A DNA stretch of 64,000 bases from Chloroflexi bacterium UBA5189 (lineage in GTDB: Bacteria > Chloroflexota > Limnocylindria > Limnocylindrales > CSP1-4), in contig DHWF01000051.1 in the NCBI GenBank assembly GCA_002413045.1, positions 97,950 through 161,949 on the forward strand, in the 5' to 3' direction. The translations under genes were made by a program, and so were the position numbers. How positions within the stretch are numbered: the stretch's first letter is position 1; each line of letters starts with the position of its first letter. The notes below the pieces were generated by a model, which saw nothing but the letters and a program-made list of their open reading frames with translations, did no database searches and was not told the DNA's origin. Below are positions 49,322 to 58,349 of this stretch, in pieces.

Positions 49322-49765
49322 TCAGCCCGCGGCGCCCCCGCCGACCTGATCCTGGGCCCACGCATAGAGCGCGTCGTACACCGGCAGCTCGAGGGCCAGC
49401 TGATGCTGGTCGTCGAGGCCGAGGAGCGCGAAACCGTCGGCGATCGCTTCGAGGCCGCGGGACTGCGGGGTCGCGTCGGCGTCCTCGGACACGTCCGCGC
49501 CGTGGATGACCTTCGCCATCAGGGAGAGCGCCGGGTCATCGAGCCCATTCGCCTCGATGAGCACCTCGAACGAGCACAGGCCGTCGCGGTGGGTGTAGTC
49601 CGCGCCAGGCGCATCGAAGCTCGTCGCGCCCTCCCGCTTGGCATATGCGAGCACGTCGTCACGTGGGACGTAGATGATGTCCGCGTCCGGGTCGATGAAC
49701 TTGCGGATCAGCCACGGACAGGCGATCCGGTCGGTCTTCGGGTGTTCGCGCGTGACCCACTTCAC
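49322..49765 (-). CDS. Chromate-resistance ChrB C-terminal-type protein
   Basis: A 147-residue protein corresponding to the C-terminal domain of ChrB. Marks are WVTREHPKTDRIACPWLIRK at residues 3-22, FIDPDADIIYVPRDDVL near 23-39, and CSFEVLIEANGLDDPALSLM near 65-84. The regulator-like N-terminal half of ChrB is absent, and no ChrA transporter is nearby, so a chromate role is doubtful. GTG 49765 is preferred because the frame further upstream lacks any family sequence. The 207-base gap on its 3' side, 49115-49321, shows no gene. Confidence 0.72.
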   Translation of the reverse strand: MKWVTREHPKTDRIACPWLIRKFIDPDADIIYVPRDDVLAYAKREGATSFDAPGADYTHRDGLCSFEVLIEANGLDDPALSLMAKVIHGADVSEDADATPQSRGLEAIADGFALLGLDDQHQLALELPVYDALYAWAQDQVGGGAAG

Positions 49766-49803
49766 GCCGTAGGCATAACACGCCGCTGGCGACCATGCGC
49801 CTG

Positions 49804-49809
49804 TATCGT
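49804..49809 (+). promoter_or_regulatory. Leaderless-type -10 box for the gene at 49817
   Basis: TATCGT ends 7 bases before ATG 49817. Confidence 0.5.
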
Positions 49810-49816
49810 GCGGACG

Positions 49817-50386
49817 ATGACCGCGTTCGATGACGCACCGCATCTCGAAGTAGCCGACCGCGAGACCTTCCGCGCGTGGCTCGAGGCGAATCACGCCACC
49901 GCGACCGGCGTCTGGCTCGTGATGAACCGGCAGGAGGCGCGGCGCACGTTGTACGAGATCACGGTCGAAGAGGCCCTCTGCTTCGGCTGGATCGACAGCA
50001 CGGCCGGCCGGGTCGACGACGAGCGCGGCAAGCTGTACTTCGCGCCGCGCAAGGCCACCAGCGGCTGGGCCGCCACGAACAAATCGCGCATCGAGCGGCT
50101 GATCGCCGCCGGCCGCATGGCGCCCGCGGGGCTCGCCGCCATCGAGCGCGCGAAGGCCAACGGCTCGTGGGAGCTCCTCGACAGCGTCGAGCGCGGCGAA
50201 GCGCCGGCGGAGCTCACGAGCGCCCTCTCGGCTCGGCCGCCGGCAGCCGCCAACTGGGCCGCCTGGCCGCCCGGCGTGCGCAAGCAGGCGCTGACCTCCA
50301 TCGCCCAGGCTCGCCGCCCCGAGACGCGCGCGCAGCGGATCGAGAAGATCGTCGACCACGCCGCCAGGAACGTTCGGCTGGCCTGA
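49817..50386 (+). CDS. YdeI/OmpD-associated family protein
   Basis: A 189-residue protein of the YdeI/OmdA family. Marks are ETFRAWLEANHATATGVWLV near residues 15-34, TVEEALCFGWIDSTAGRVDD near 48-67 with the family's GWIDS, YFAPRKATSGWAATNKSRIE near 73-92, and the C-terminal helix QALTSIAQARRPETRAQRIE. The Bacillus relative takes part in peptide resistance; the role is otherwise unknown. Single gene with a leaderless promoter. Confidence 0.85.
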   Translation: MTAFDDAPHLEVADRETFRAWLEANHATATGVWLVMNRQEARRTLYEITVEEALCFGWIDSTAGRVDDERGKLYFAPRKATSGWAATNKSRIERLIAAGRMAPAGLAAIERAKANGSWELLDSVERGEAPAELTSALSARPPAAANWAAWPPGVRKQALTSIAQARRPETRAQRIEKIVDHAARNVRLA

Positions 50387-50408
50387 GCGGGCGGCCGCCG
50401 GGCAGCCT

Positions 50409-51389
50409 TTAGACGGTGATCACGACCTTGCCCTTGGCCCGGCCCTCGTGGACGGCGCGGAGTGCCTCGCGAACCTGGCCGAGCGGAAACCGCTGATCGA
50501 TCTGCGGCTTGATGACGCCAGCGGCGATGAAGCGCTTGAGGTCGGCCACGTCGGACGGCGCGAACGCGCGCCAGCCACCCATCAGCCCCAGGCGCTTGCC
50601 GCGCGCGATCAGCCAGCCGGTCAGCGCGAGCACCGGCAGCGACAGGATCCACGGGCGGTTGCCGCCCATCGCCATGTACACGCCGTTGGGTCGGAGGGCC
50701 TTCACGAAGCCGAGGATCGACCGGTGCGCATCGACGTCGATGATCCAGTCGTACGGGCCGGTGTTCGTGTAGTCGGTGGTCGTGTAGTCGATGGCGTGAT
50801 CGGCGCCGAGCGACCGCACGAAATCCATCTTCTCGGTCCGACAGACGCCCGTGACCTCGGCACCCAGGTGCTTCGCGATCTGGACGGCGAACGGCCCGAC
50901 GTTGCCGGACGCACCCACGATCATGACCCTGGACCCGGGCCCGACCGCGCGCCCATGGCGCGGCCGCATGCCCTGCACCGCGAGCAGCGCGGCATGCGGG
51001 AGCGTCGCCGCGTCCTCGAATGACAGCCCCTCGGGCAGCAGCTGGAAGGCCCGCTCCGGAGCACATACGTACTCGGCGAACGAGCCGTGGCCGAACCAGA
51101 ACATGTCGGCAAACACCGCGTCGCCCACCTTGAACCGGCTCGCCGTTGGCCCAACGGCCTCGATGACGCCAGCCACGTCCAAGCCGAGCTGCTTCCTCCG
51201 CGGCGCGCGCACGCCGGTGAACACGCGAAACAGCTGCGACTTGGGGAGGAGCCAGTCCAGGTCGGCCCGGTTCACCGAGGCGGCGTGGACCTTCACGAGG
51301 ACCTGATCGTCAACGGGGACGGGCGTCGGGACCTCCCGGATCTCGACAACCTCCGGCTCGCCGTACGTATCGTGCATGGCCGCCTTCAT
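50409..51389 (-). CDS. Quinone-oxidoreductase-like medium-chain dehydrogenase
   Basis: A 326-residue MDR protein. The GroES-like N-terminal part has KVHAASVNRADLDWLLPKSQ near residues 33-52 and FKVGDAVFADMFW near 92-104. The nucleotide fold has VMIVGASGNVGPFAVQIAKHLG near 154-175. The catalytic zinc ligands of alcohol dehydrogenases are missing, which fits the zinc-free NADPH:quinone reductase group. It overlaps the FAD oxidase gene by four bases, and the two probably act on related metabolites. The substrate is unknown. Confidence 0.87.
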   Translation of the reverse strand: MKAAMHDTYGEPEVVEIREVPTPVPVDDQVLVKVHAASVNRADLDWLLPKSQLFRVFTGVRAPRRKQLGLDVAGVIEAVGPTASRFKVGDAVFADMFWFGHGSFAEYVCAPERAFQLLPEGLSFEDAATLPHAALLAVQGMRPRHGRAVGPGSRVMIVGASGNVGPFAVQIAKHLGAEVTGVCRTEKMDFVRSLGADHAIDYTTTDYTNTGPYDWIIDVDAHRSILGFVKALRPNGVYMAMGGNRPWILSLPVLALTGWLIARGKRLGLMGGWRAFAPSDVADLKRFIAAGVIKPQIDQRFPLGQVREALRAVHEGRAKGKVVITV

Positions 51390-52780
51390 GACTGCGGCTC
51401 GATGTTGAAGTTGCGCCGGAACACGTTGTCCGGATCCCAGGTGCGCTTGAGGGCCTGCAGCCTCGCCAGCTTCGCGTCGCCATAGATCGCGCGGACCTGC
51501 TCGGCGCCGTCGCGAGTGCAGCCGTTGACGTATCGACCGATGGTGAGGTCCGGCGCCACGATCTCCAGCGCCCGGTCGATCCAGACGCTGTTCGCCGTAT
51601 CGAGGGACGGGTCGTCCCAGGAGCCGTCGGCGCTCAGGTCGAACGCGGCGTCGCGGCCGGTGTAGGCCATCGCGTCGTCCGCGACCCGCGCGATCGCGCC
51701 GCCCTGGACCGTGATCGAAAACGAGGCGCCGTCGGGCGCCGTCGCGGCGTGGTCGAGGAGCGCGTCGATCGCACTGGGCGCGACGTCGTTCGCGTAGGCG
51801 CTCTCGATGATCGATCGATGGCCGAAGCCCATCGCGAGATCATGCGCGGTCTGGACGTCGAGGTATGGGAGGCTTGCCTCATTGACCACGACCGGCTTCG
51901 GGCCGGCGCGCAACGCCGCCGTATCGCGCTCGACGTCTGCGGCGTTGCCGCAGTGGCTGTACCCGACGACGACGATCGGCTGGCCGGCGATCGATTCCGG
52001 GTACTCGTCGATCGGCTCCGCCCGCCCGATTGCCATGATGCATGTCAGCGCGCTGGGCATCGACGGCGCGAAGTCGCGGACGGCAGTCCATACCGCCTGC
52101 GCATCCGAGCCGCGATAGATCCGGATGCCCCGATGCAGCACCCCGGCGAATGGCTGCAGCTCGAACTCGAATGCCGTCACGATGCCGAAGTTCGCGCCGG
52201 CGCCACGGATCGCCCAGAACAGGTCCGGCTCCTCGTTCTCGCTCGCACGAACGACGCGGCCGTCCGCCGTCACGAGCTCGACCGCGCGCAGGTTGTCGAT
52301 CGTCAGCCCGAACTGACGCTGCAGCCGCCCGACCCCGCCACCGAGCGTCAGCCCCGCGACCCCGGTATGGCCGATGACGCCGACCGGGCAGACGAGGCCG
52401 TGTGCCTGCGCCGCGACGTCGAGCTCGCCGAGCAGCGCGCCGCCGTTGACGCGCGCCGTTCGGCGCTCCGCATCGACCGCCACGCCGCGCATGCCGGCCA
52501 TGTCGATGACGAGCCCGCCGACCGTCGAGGAGTGCCCGGTCGGACTGTGCGCACCGGAGCGCAGCGCGATCTCGACGTCCCACTCCCGTCCGAGCCGGAG
52601 CGCCGTGGCCACGTCGTCGACATCCGCCGGTCGCACCATGACGCCCGGTCGCCGGTCGATGAGCCCGTTCCAGGCTCGCCGCGCCTCGTCGTAGCCAGCG
52701 TCGTCCGGTGCGATCACCGCGCCGTTGAGCGCCTCACGCAGGCGGCTGATGTCGGCTGGTCTGATCGTCCGGCTGGGCAC
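51386..52780 (-). CDS. FAD-binding oxidoreductase, berberine-bridge-enzyme type
   Basis: A 464-residue flavoprotein of the PCMH-type FAD-binding family. Marks are GVMVRPADVDDVATALRLG near residues 54-72, ALRSGAHSPTGHSSTVGGL near 78-96 with the His that usually holds FAD covalently, and GHTGVAGLTLGGGVGRLQRQ near 140-159. The second covalent Cys of plant berberine-bridge enzymes is absent. It ends with the BBE motif WDPDNVFRRNFNI. It oxidises an alcohol or sugar; the natural substrate is unknown. GTG start with TAGCAT 6 bases upstream. Confidence 0.88.
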   Translation of the reverse strand: MPSRTIRPADISRLREALNGAVIAPDDAGYDEARRAWNGLIDRRPGVMVRPADVDDVATALRLGREWDVEIALRSGAHSPTGHSSTVGGLVIDMAGMRGVAVDAERRTARVNGGALLGELDVAAQAHGLVCPVGVIGHTGVAGLTLGGGVGRLQRQFGLTIDNLRAVELVTADGRVVRASENEEPDLFWAIRGAGANFGIVTAFEFELQPFAGVLHRGIRIYRGSDAQAVWTAVRDFAPSMPSALTCIMAIGRAEPIDEYPESIAGQPIVVVGYSHCGNAADVERDTAALRAGPKPVVVNEASLPYLDVQTAHDLAMGFGHRSIIESAYANDVAPSAIDALLDHAATAPDGASFSITVQGGAIARVADDAMAYTGRDAAFDLSADGSWDDPSLDTANSVWIDRALEIVAPDLTIGRYVNGCTRDGAEQVRAIYGDAKLARLQALKRTWDPDNVFRRNFNIEPQS

Positions 52781-52786
52781 CCGCCG

Positions 52787-52792
52787 ATGCTA
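52787..52792 (-). promoter_or_regulatory. Leaderless-type -10 box of the FAD oxidase operon
   Basis: Minus-strand TAGCAT is 6 bases before GTG 52780. It falls in the 35-base gap after the flavodoxin-like gene. Confidence 0.5.
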
Positions 52793-52815
52793 GCCCAGCT
52801 CGGCGGCGACCTGCG

Positions 52816-53343
52816 CTATGCCCGAACCGGGAGGCGCGCGCCGAGTGCCCGGCCCCACTCCCGCGCTTCCTCGAGCTCCCCGTCGACCAGCGCGTCGCCC
52901 TGGGGCGCCTTGGTGCTGATGACGAAGCTCTGCGGATCCGAGACGATCTCGAAGCCGAGGCGGCGCAGGTGCTTCGAGAAGCTGCCGGCGGCTGAGCCGG
53001 TAAGGACCTTCGGCCCGTCGATACGGGTGTCGAAGGCCGCCGCTGGGATCGGTCCGGCCACGTGCTCGAGTTGCTCGAGCCATTCGCGCAACCCGATGCC
53101 GGTCGACACGAGCTGGCCCGCCGCGCGCTCGGCCGCCGACGAACGGGTCCGGGCGGTCGTCATGCCGTGGACGTGGGTCGGCCCGCCGACGACAAGCAGG
53201 TCGAGGTCGGGCTGGATCGTCGTGGCCGCATGCGACACCTCCACGACGTCGACATGCACGTGCTCGCCGAGCCCGGCCGCGACCGCCTCCGCGACGTGCC
53301 GGGTGTTGCCGAACATGGACTCGTAGATGACCAGGGCGCCCAT
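52816..53343 (-). CDS. Flavodoxin-domain protein
   Basis: A 175-residue flavodoxin-like protein. The phosphate-binding loop is VIYESMFGNTRHVAEAVAAG at residues 5-24. A LDLLVVGGPTHVHGMTTART region near residues 48-67 forms the flavin 60s loop. The C-terminal half has SKHLRRLGFEIVSDPQSFVI. This family is annotated as a flavodoxin domain of unknown electron partner. It may transfer electrons to the FAD oxidase downstream, but that is inference only. Confidence 0.82.
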   Translation of the reverse strand: MGALVIYESMFGNTRHVAEAVAAGLGEHVHVDVVEVSHAATTIQPDLDLLVVGGPTHVHGMTTARTRSSAAERAAGQLVSTGIGLREWLEQLEHVAGPIPAAAFDTRIDGPKVLTGSAAGSFSKHLRRLGFEIVSDPQSFVISTKAPQGDALVDGELEEAREWGRALGARLPVRA

Positions 53344-53475
53344 CGTCGTTCCTCAGTGCGAGTGCCGTAGTGCTGCTGCGCGTTCACGATCGTCCAGGGC
53401 GGTGCCCGCGCCTAGGGCCGGCTGGCCCATTCGGCGCGGACTTCGTTCCCGACGCGCAACCGGAGTGGCATCGGC

Positions 53476-53495
53476 GCACAACCTCCGGGTTGTGC
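53476..53495 (-). terminator. Hairpin downstream of the arginase-family gene
   Basis: GCACAACC (53476-53483) pairs perfectly with GGTTGTGC (53488-53495) around a TCCG tetraloop, 20 bases behind the stop of the gene at 53516. There is no T-run. The gap 53344-53515 holds nothing else. Confidence 0.5.
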
Positions 53496-53515
53496 TCCCG
53501 CTTGGCAGAACCGGG

Positions 53516-54463
53516 CTACCTCCGGAGCGCGAACAGCGCGAGGCACTCGTAGGCGAGATTCGACGCTGCCAGGGCGGTCAGCTCGGCGTGGTCGTATGGC
53601 GGAGCGACCTCGACGACGTCGGCACCGACGATCGGCAGGCCCGCCATCCCGCGCAGGAGCAGCATCATCTCGCGCGTCGTGAGGCCGCCGGGCTCCGGCG
53701 TGCCGGTGCCGGGCGCGTGGGCCGGGTCCAGGACGTCGATGTCGATGCTCACGTAGACCGGCGAGTCCCCCACCCTGGCCCGGATCCGCTCGATGGCGGC
53801 GTCCACGCCAGCGCGAGCGACGTCGACGGTCGAGGTGATCTCGAAGCCCATCCCCGCGTCCTCGACGAGATCCTGCTTCCCGAAGATCGAGCCGCGGATG
53901 CCCACGTGCGCCGAGCGCCCCACGGCGAGCAGGCCCTCCTCGAAGGCGCGTCGGAATGGCGTGCCATGGGTGTACGCCGCCCCGAAGTACGTGTCCCACG
54001 TGTCGAGGTGGGCATCGAAGTGCACCAGGGCGATCGGGCCGTGGCGCTCGCGGGCGAGTCGCAGGAGTGGCAGCGCGATCGTGTGGTCGCCGCCGATCGC
54101 GAGCAGATAGTCCGCCCGCTCGAGCGTCTGGCGGCCGCCGGTCTCGATCGTCGCGATGGCTTCGGCGATGTCGAACGGGTTCGGCGCGAGGTCGCCCGCG
54201 TCGGCAACCTGGTGGACGAGCCACGGCTCGACGTCGATGCCCTGGTGGTATGCCCGGAGGAGCTTCGAAGCGGCACGGATCGCCGCCGGCCCGAAGCGCG
54301 CTCCGGGACGGTACGAGACGCCTGCGTCGAACGGCACCCCCAGCACGGCAACCCTGGCGTGCGGCACGTCCTCGAGTCGCGGCAAGCGGGCAAAGGTGTC
54401 CGGCCCGATGAAGCGGGGCCGGACCCGGCCGTCTGGTGCGCCGATCGGCTTGGGTGGCTCCAT
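53516..54463 (-). CDS. Agmatinase/arginase-family ureohydrolase
   Basis: A 315-residue manganese hydrolase. The three metal motifs are present: GGDHTIALPLL near residue 128, VHFDAHLDTWD near 150, and SIDIDVLDPAHAPGTGTPEP near 230. The start of the fold (VAVLGVPFDAGVSYRPGARFG) and an AYTHGTPFRRAFEEG loop favour agmatinase or guanidinobutyrase over arginase. ATG 54463 is taken because the open frame further upstream does not fit. Polyamine or guanidino metabolism; the precise substrate is not readable. Confidence 0.88.
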   Translation of the reverse strand: MEPPKPIGAPDGRVRPRFIGPDTFARLPRLEDVPHARVAVLGVPFDAGVSYRPGARFGPAAIRAASKLLRAYHQGIDVEPWLVHQVADAGDLAPNPFDIAEAIATIETGGRQTLERADYLLAIGGDHTIALPLLRLARERHGPIALVHFDAHLDTWDTYFGAAYTHGTPFRRAFEEGLLAVGRSAHVGIRGSIFGKQDLVEDAGMGFEITSTVDVARAGVDAAIERIRARVGDSPVYVSIDIDVLDPAHAPGTGTPEPGGLTTREMMLLLRGMAGLPIVGADVVEVAPPYDHAELTALAASNLAYECLALFALRR

Positions 54464-54471
54464 CGGCTCGC

Positions 54472-54477
54472 AGGATA
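54472..54477 (-). promoter_or_regulatory. Leaderless-type -10 box of the ureohydrolase gene
   Basis: Minus-strand TATCCT is 8 bases before ATG 54463. Confidence 0.5.
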
Positions 54478-54486
54478 GGCGGCGGG

Positions 54487-55425
54487 TCAGTCGTGCTCGA
54501 GCCGGACCAGCCGAATGGCCCAGCGGCACGAGCTCGTGATCTCGAGCGTGAAGTTCACCCAGGTGCTGCTGCCGGCAACGGCCCACGGGAGCGCGGAGCC
54601 GGCGACCGGGGCCGCCTTGACCGAGGTCGTCGAGGTGTCGAGGGCCGTCAGCGGTTCGAAGTCGGCATCGTCCGGCACGAGCTGAACCTTGAACGGGCAG
54701 GTCGTCGCGGTCCCCGTGATCGTTGCGGCCCAGTAGAACAGGAAGGCGTCGTGGCGTGGCATCGGCGCCGAGACGTAATTCCCCGTCCCCGCGATAACGA
54801 GGCCCGGGGCGTCCACGGCCTCGATCTCGGCCGTGGTCGGGCGTCGCTCCAAGGTCACGTACTTCGTGCTGCCGACCGCCGTCGCAATCCAGGCCGGCAC
54901 CGGCTGGCCGGCCAGCGGGGCCTGGTCGTACCAGTTCGTGGTCTGGTCGTCGAGCGTCGCGCCGGCCGCCGGCCAGACGAGGTACCAGGTGATATTTCCC
55001 ACCTGGAGGGGGCCGAGCTGCACCTTCACGAAGTTGCCCGTGTTCAGCCGAACCTCGCCGAGATCGCTCGCGGTCGTCCCCAGGATGAGGTACTGGTGGA
55101 CGAGCCTGGCGGTCTTCGTCGGCGCCGTGCGAACGGCGAGCTTGTCGATCTGGATCTTGAGGATGTCGTCGAAGTGGAAGCCATTCGTCGTCACGGTCCC
55201 CGGCGACGGGGGGACCTCCGTCGAGCCAACGCCGGGGGTCTTGGTCGGCGAGAGCGTCGGCGGCGGCGTCAACAGGGCGCCGGTATCGATCGGGGCGGTC
55301 GTTCCCTCAGGTGAAGCCCTGGGGCTTGTCACCGGGCTTGAGCAACCCGCGACGATCGCCATGACGCCGAGCGCGCCGATCAGGCGGCGCCGGGCATTCG
55401 TGCGGAGTTCGCTGACCCCCGTCAT
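54487..55425 (-). CDS. Secreted lipoprotein of unknown function
   Basis: A 312-residue lipoprotein. A basic start (RTNARRRLIGALG) leads into a hydrophobic stretch with lipobox IVAGC at Cys28. A Pro/Thr-rich tether to about residue 70 follows, then a globular region with FHFDDILKIQIDKLAVRTAP, ITWYLVWPAAG and NYVSAPMPRHDAFLFYWAAT. It ends with paired Cys residues (TTCPFKVQL and SSCRWAIRL) that could form disulfides. I do not recognise the family. ATG 55425 or GTG 55428 is the start. Confidence 0.65.
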   Translation of the reverse strand: MTGVSELRTNARRRLIGALGVMAIVAGCSSPVTSPRASPEGTTAPIDTGALLTPPPTLSPTKTPGVGSTEVPPSPGTVTTNGFHFDDILKIQIDKLAVRTAPTKTARLVHQYLILGTTASDLGEVRLNTGNFVKVQLGPLQVGNITWYLVWPAAGATLDDQTTNWYDQAPLAGQPVPAWIATAVGSTKYVTLERRPTTAEIEAVDAPGLVIAGTGNYVSAPMPRHDAFLFYWAATITGTATTCPFKVQLVPDDADFEPLTALDTSTTSVKAAPVAGSALPWAVAGSSTWVNFTLEITSSCRWAIRLVRLEHD

Positions 55426-55508
55426 CACTGGCGAAGCAAGCCTACGCTACGCTAGGCCGTCAGGGAGCGGCCGCATGCCGCACCAGCCATTCCGCAATCG
55501 AGGCAGAG

Positions 55509-55766
55509 TTGACGAGACGATCAGAGTTCGAGCGCGCGCGGCGAGTCGCCGAGAACGAGCGCATGGTCGAGATCGAGCGCGCCTGGCGAGGCAGCATTCC
55601 CGCTGACGTGGCCTCGAAGTTCGATGCGCAGGTCCGCGCATCCCAGGCCCGCGGGCCGATGCCGCCGGCGCCGAACATGGCCCCGGGCACGCAGCCCCGC
55701 CCGCCGCGTCCCGGCCACGAGCCGAAGCCCAAGAAGCTCGACGAACGCGAACGGCGCGGGCGCTAG
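55509..55766 (+). CDS. Small charged protein of unknown function
   Basis: An 85-residue protein beginning with TTG (GAGG just upstream). Residues 1-48 are a charged helix with heptad-like pattern (SEFERARRVAENERMVEIER), the rest a Pro-rich, basic disordered tail (PRPPRPGHEPKPKKL). It is three bases ahead of the KOW-like gene and probably co-transcribed with it. I see no family assignment. Confidence 0.55.
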   Translation: MTRRSEFERARRVAENERMVEIERAWRGSIPADVASKFDAQVRASQARGPMPPAPNMAPGTQPRPPRPGHEPKPKKLDERERRGR

Positions 55767-55769
55767 CCG

Positions 55770-56117
55770 GTGCGTCGTCGCAAGGTCACCTATCCGCCGC
55801 CGAAGACGGCAACGTCCGGCGGCTCGGCCAGTGCATCGGTGGTGGACGCACGCGCAGCAGCGAACGCCAGCCGCGCGGTCTCCATCAACCTCGAAGCCAA
55901 GGTCGGCCGGCCCTCGATCGTCCAGGGCGCCCGCGTCCAGATCGGCAGCGGGCTGTACATGGGCGAGATCGCCGTCGTCGAATCGGTGGTGGGCGGCGTC
56001 ATTCCCGCTGCTGTCGTCCGCACCGAAGCGGGGCGCACGCGCCGCGTCCGCACGGTCGATCTCGTGCTCTACCGCGGCGAATCACCGGCCGCTCCGGAGA
56101 GCCAACCCCAGGGTTAG
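55770..56117 (+). CDS. KOW/SH3-like small protein
   Basis: A 115-residue protein. Residues 1-45 are basic and disordered. Residues 50-105 contain one SH3-like barrel with a KOW flavour: VQGARVQIGSGLYMGEIAVV, then ESVVGGVIPAAVVRTEAGRT. KOW domains bind ribosomes or RNA polymerase, so RNA binding is possible, but this stand-alone form is unassigned. GTG start. It converges with the coiled-coil gene at 56136. Confidence 0.6.
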   Translation: MRRRKVTYPPPKTATSGGSASASVVDARAAANASRAVSINLEAKVGRPSIVQGARVQIGSGLYMGEIAVVESVVGGVIPAAVVRTEAGRTRRVRTVDLVLYRGESPAAPESQPQG

Positions 56118-56135
56118 TGCGATCGACGTCAGGCC

Positions 56136-56534
56136 CTAAGCCTGCGACGGCTCGACATTCCCTTCCGGTTGCGGGAACCCGAGGCGCTGGGCATCGCGGA
56201 ACCGATCGCCGGCCTCTGTCTCGGCGCGCTGCGCATCATCGAGTGCAGTATCCGCGTCGGCCCTGTCACCGGCTGCCGCCGTTGCGCTGACCATCGCGGC
56301 TTCGGCCGTTCGGTTGGCTGCTTCCGACGCGCGTTCTGCCGCAACCTGGCTGAGCCGGGCGGCGTCGCTTGTCTCCTGGGCGGCAACTCGCGCCACCTGG
56401 GCAGCCCGCTCTGCGAGCGACGCGCTGTCGGCGTTTGCCTGGGCGGCAGCCACGTCGCGCTCGGCGGCTCGCCAATCCCCGAGCAGCTCCGCTGCAGAAT
56501 GCTTGCCCAGCCTGCGGCCTTCTGCTTCAGCCAT
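56136..56534 (-). CDS. Ala-rich coiled-coil protein of unknown function
   Basis: A 132-residue protein, nearly all helical, with a long Ala/Glu/Arg/Asp heptad pattern from residue 14 to 115 (ADSASLAERAAQVARVAAQE). It probably forms a coiled-coil dimer. No signal peptide or recognised domain. GGAGGAGATG precedes ATG 56534, so the start is well supported. It could be a structural or DNA-organising protein, but nothing confirms it. Confidence 0.55.
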   Translation of the reverse strand: MAEAEGRRLGKHSAAELLGDWRAAERDVAAAQANADSASLAERAAQVARVAAQETSDAARLSQVAAERASEAANRTAEAAMVSATAAAGDRADADTALDDAQRAETEAGDRFRDAQRLGFPQPEGNVEPSQA

Positions 56535-56680
56535 CGACCATCTCCTCCAACCGCTCGACGAACTGCAGGTCGTGTGAGACCGGAAGCGCGATCCGCTCGC
56601 GGGGGAGGATACCTACCGGGCGTTGAGGCCGGCTTGCAGTGCTCCCGCTCGGCATTGCACCGCAATCGAACGCGCGAAGC

Positions 56681-58225
56681 TCAGCGCGAGGGGTCGGTCC
56701 TTGCGATGCGTTCGCCGGGCATCGTCGTGAACTGGCGACTGCCGCCGCCCAGCTGCGCCGGACCGGCGCCGTTCGTCGGCCGAGACTGGTTCGTTGCGCG
56801 AGGGCCGCTCACCGATCGATGCGCAGGAGCCGCTCCTTCCGGTCGATAGGGCGCGGTTCGATGCGCCGGTGCGGGCCGCCCGGCTTCGGTGGGTCGCCCG
56901 GGCGCTCGGCGCCGCGGTGCGCCCCGGCCCTGGGGGCCAGCCCCGGCCGATGCGTAGGCGCGACTCGAGGTAGGCCGCCCGCCGCCGCGCCGGATCTCGC
57001 GGATCGGCTCGGCGCGGATCGAGCGGTCGGGCTCGAAGCCCGCCACGTACTCCCACGGGATCGGCTTGCGAAGGAGGGTCTCGATGTCGGCGAGCAGGTC
57101 CGCCTCGTCGATGCAGACGAGCGAGATCGCATCGCCCTCGAGGCCGGCCCGGCCCGTGCGGCCGATCCGATGCACGTAGTCCTGCGGCGTTGTCGGCAGC
57201 TCGAAGTTCACGACGTGCGGCAGCCCGTCGATATCGAGGCCGCGCGCGGCGACCTCCGTGGCGACCAGGATCGACGCGGTGCCGTCCTTGAAGTCGTCCA
57301 GGGCGCGGACCCGCTGGCCCTGGCTCTTGTTGCCGTGGATCGCGGTGGCATCGATGCCGTCCATGACCAGCTGCTCGGCGAGCCGGTTGGCCAGGTGCTT
57401 GGTGCGGGTGAAGACGAGCGCTCGATCGATCCGGCCGCTCTTGATGAGGTAGCTGAGGAGCTCGCGCTTGCGGTGGCGATCGACCGGGTAGACGACCTGA
57501 CGGACCGCCTCGACCGGCGCGTTGCGGCGCGCGATCTGGATCTGGGCCGGGTCGTGGAGGATGGTCGCCGCAAGCTCGCGGACGTCGTCCGCGAAGGTGG
57601 CCGAGAACATCAGGTTCTGCCGCTTGGCGGGCAGGAGGCCGATGATCTTGCGGATGTCCTTGATGAAGCCCATGTCGAGCATGCGGTCGGCCTCGTCCAG
57701 GACGAGGATCTCCACCGATCGGAGATCCAGCTTGCCCTGCTCCTGGATGTCCAGGAGGCGCCCGGGCGTGGCGACGACGATCTCGGGACCGGCCTGGATG
57801 GCCTTGAACTGGGCGTCATAGCCGACGCCGCCGTAGATCGTGGTCGAGCGAACGGGCCGGGAGCGGCTGTAGTTCTTGACGAACTCCTCGACCTGGATCG
57901 CGAGCTCGCGCGTCGGGGTGAGGACCAGGCACCGGATCGGCAGGCCGCTGGCGATGAGGGCCGGGGCGCCGAATGATCGACGGCCGCCGCTGCCGCTGGC
58001 GCGGATGGGGTGCTTCGGGGTCGGGCGGTTCTCGTGGAGGAGCTGGAGGATCGGCAGCACGAACGCGGCCGTCTTGCCAGTGCCGGTCTGGGCGCCGGCG
58101 AGCACGTCGCGGCGCGCCAGGACCTGCGGGATCGCCTCGGTCTGGACCGGGGTGGGCTCGGTGTAGCCCTCGGCCGCCACGGCGCGAAGCAACTCGGGCG
58201 CGAGCCCGAGGGTATCGAATGACAT
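56681..58225 (-). CDS. DEAD-box ATP-dependent RNA helicase
   Basis: A 514-residue helicase. All main motifs are present: the Q motif (PTPVQTEAIPQVL), I AQTGTGKT, Ia PTRELA, II LDEADRMLD, III FSATF, V ATEVAARGLDIDGL, and VI HRIGRTGRAG. The C-terminal 110 residues are Arg/Pro/Gly-rich and disordered, as in RhlE-type helicases. It unwinds RNA in ribosome assembly or decay, often in the cold. A 247-base gap precedes it (58226-58472) and may contain a long leader, with a 12-base tandem repeat at 58326. Confidence 0.93.
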   Translation of the reverse strand: MSFDTLGLAPELLRAVAAEGYTEPTPVQTEAIPQVLARRDVLAGAQTGTGKTAAFVLPILQLLHENRPTPKHPIRASGSGGRRSFGAPALIASGLPIRCLVLTPTRELAIQVEEFVKNYSRSRPVRSTTIYGGVGYDAQFKAIQAGPEIVVATPGRLLDIQEQGKLDLRSVEILVLDEADRMLDMGFIKDIRKIIGLLPAKRQNLMFSATFADDVRELAATILHDPAQIQIARRNAPVEAVRQVVYPVDRHRKRELLSYLIKSGRIDRALVFTRTKHLANRLAEQLVMDGIDATAIHGNKSQGQRVRALDDFKDGTASILVATEVAARGLDIDGLPHVVNFELPTTPQDYVHRIGRTGRAGLEGDAISLVCIDEADLLADIETLLRKPIPWEYVAGFEPDRSIRAEPIREIRRGGGRPTSSRAYASAGAGPQGRGAPRRRAPGRPTEAGRPAPAHRTAPYRPEGAAPAHRSVSGPRATNQSRPTNGAGPAQLGGGSRQFTTMPGERIARTDPSR

Positions 58226-58325
58226 GTAGAGACAGACTCCTGACTTGTCGGCCCACCCGCTGCGATCTGCAGCCGGGACCGGTCAGGGCGCTTCTACGAA
58301 CGGATCAAATGAGGGTGGTGGGCAA

Positions 58326-58349
58326 GACCGGAGCGCTGACCGGAGCGCT
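58326..58349. repeat. Tandem 12-base repeat in the helicase leader region
   Basis: GACCGGAGCGCT occurs twice without a gap (58326-58337 and 58338-58349) in the 247-base gap between the helicase and the His-rich DUF1684 gene. It could lie in the helicase leader or its promoter. I see nothing else in the gap. Confidence 0.4.
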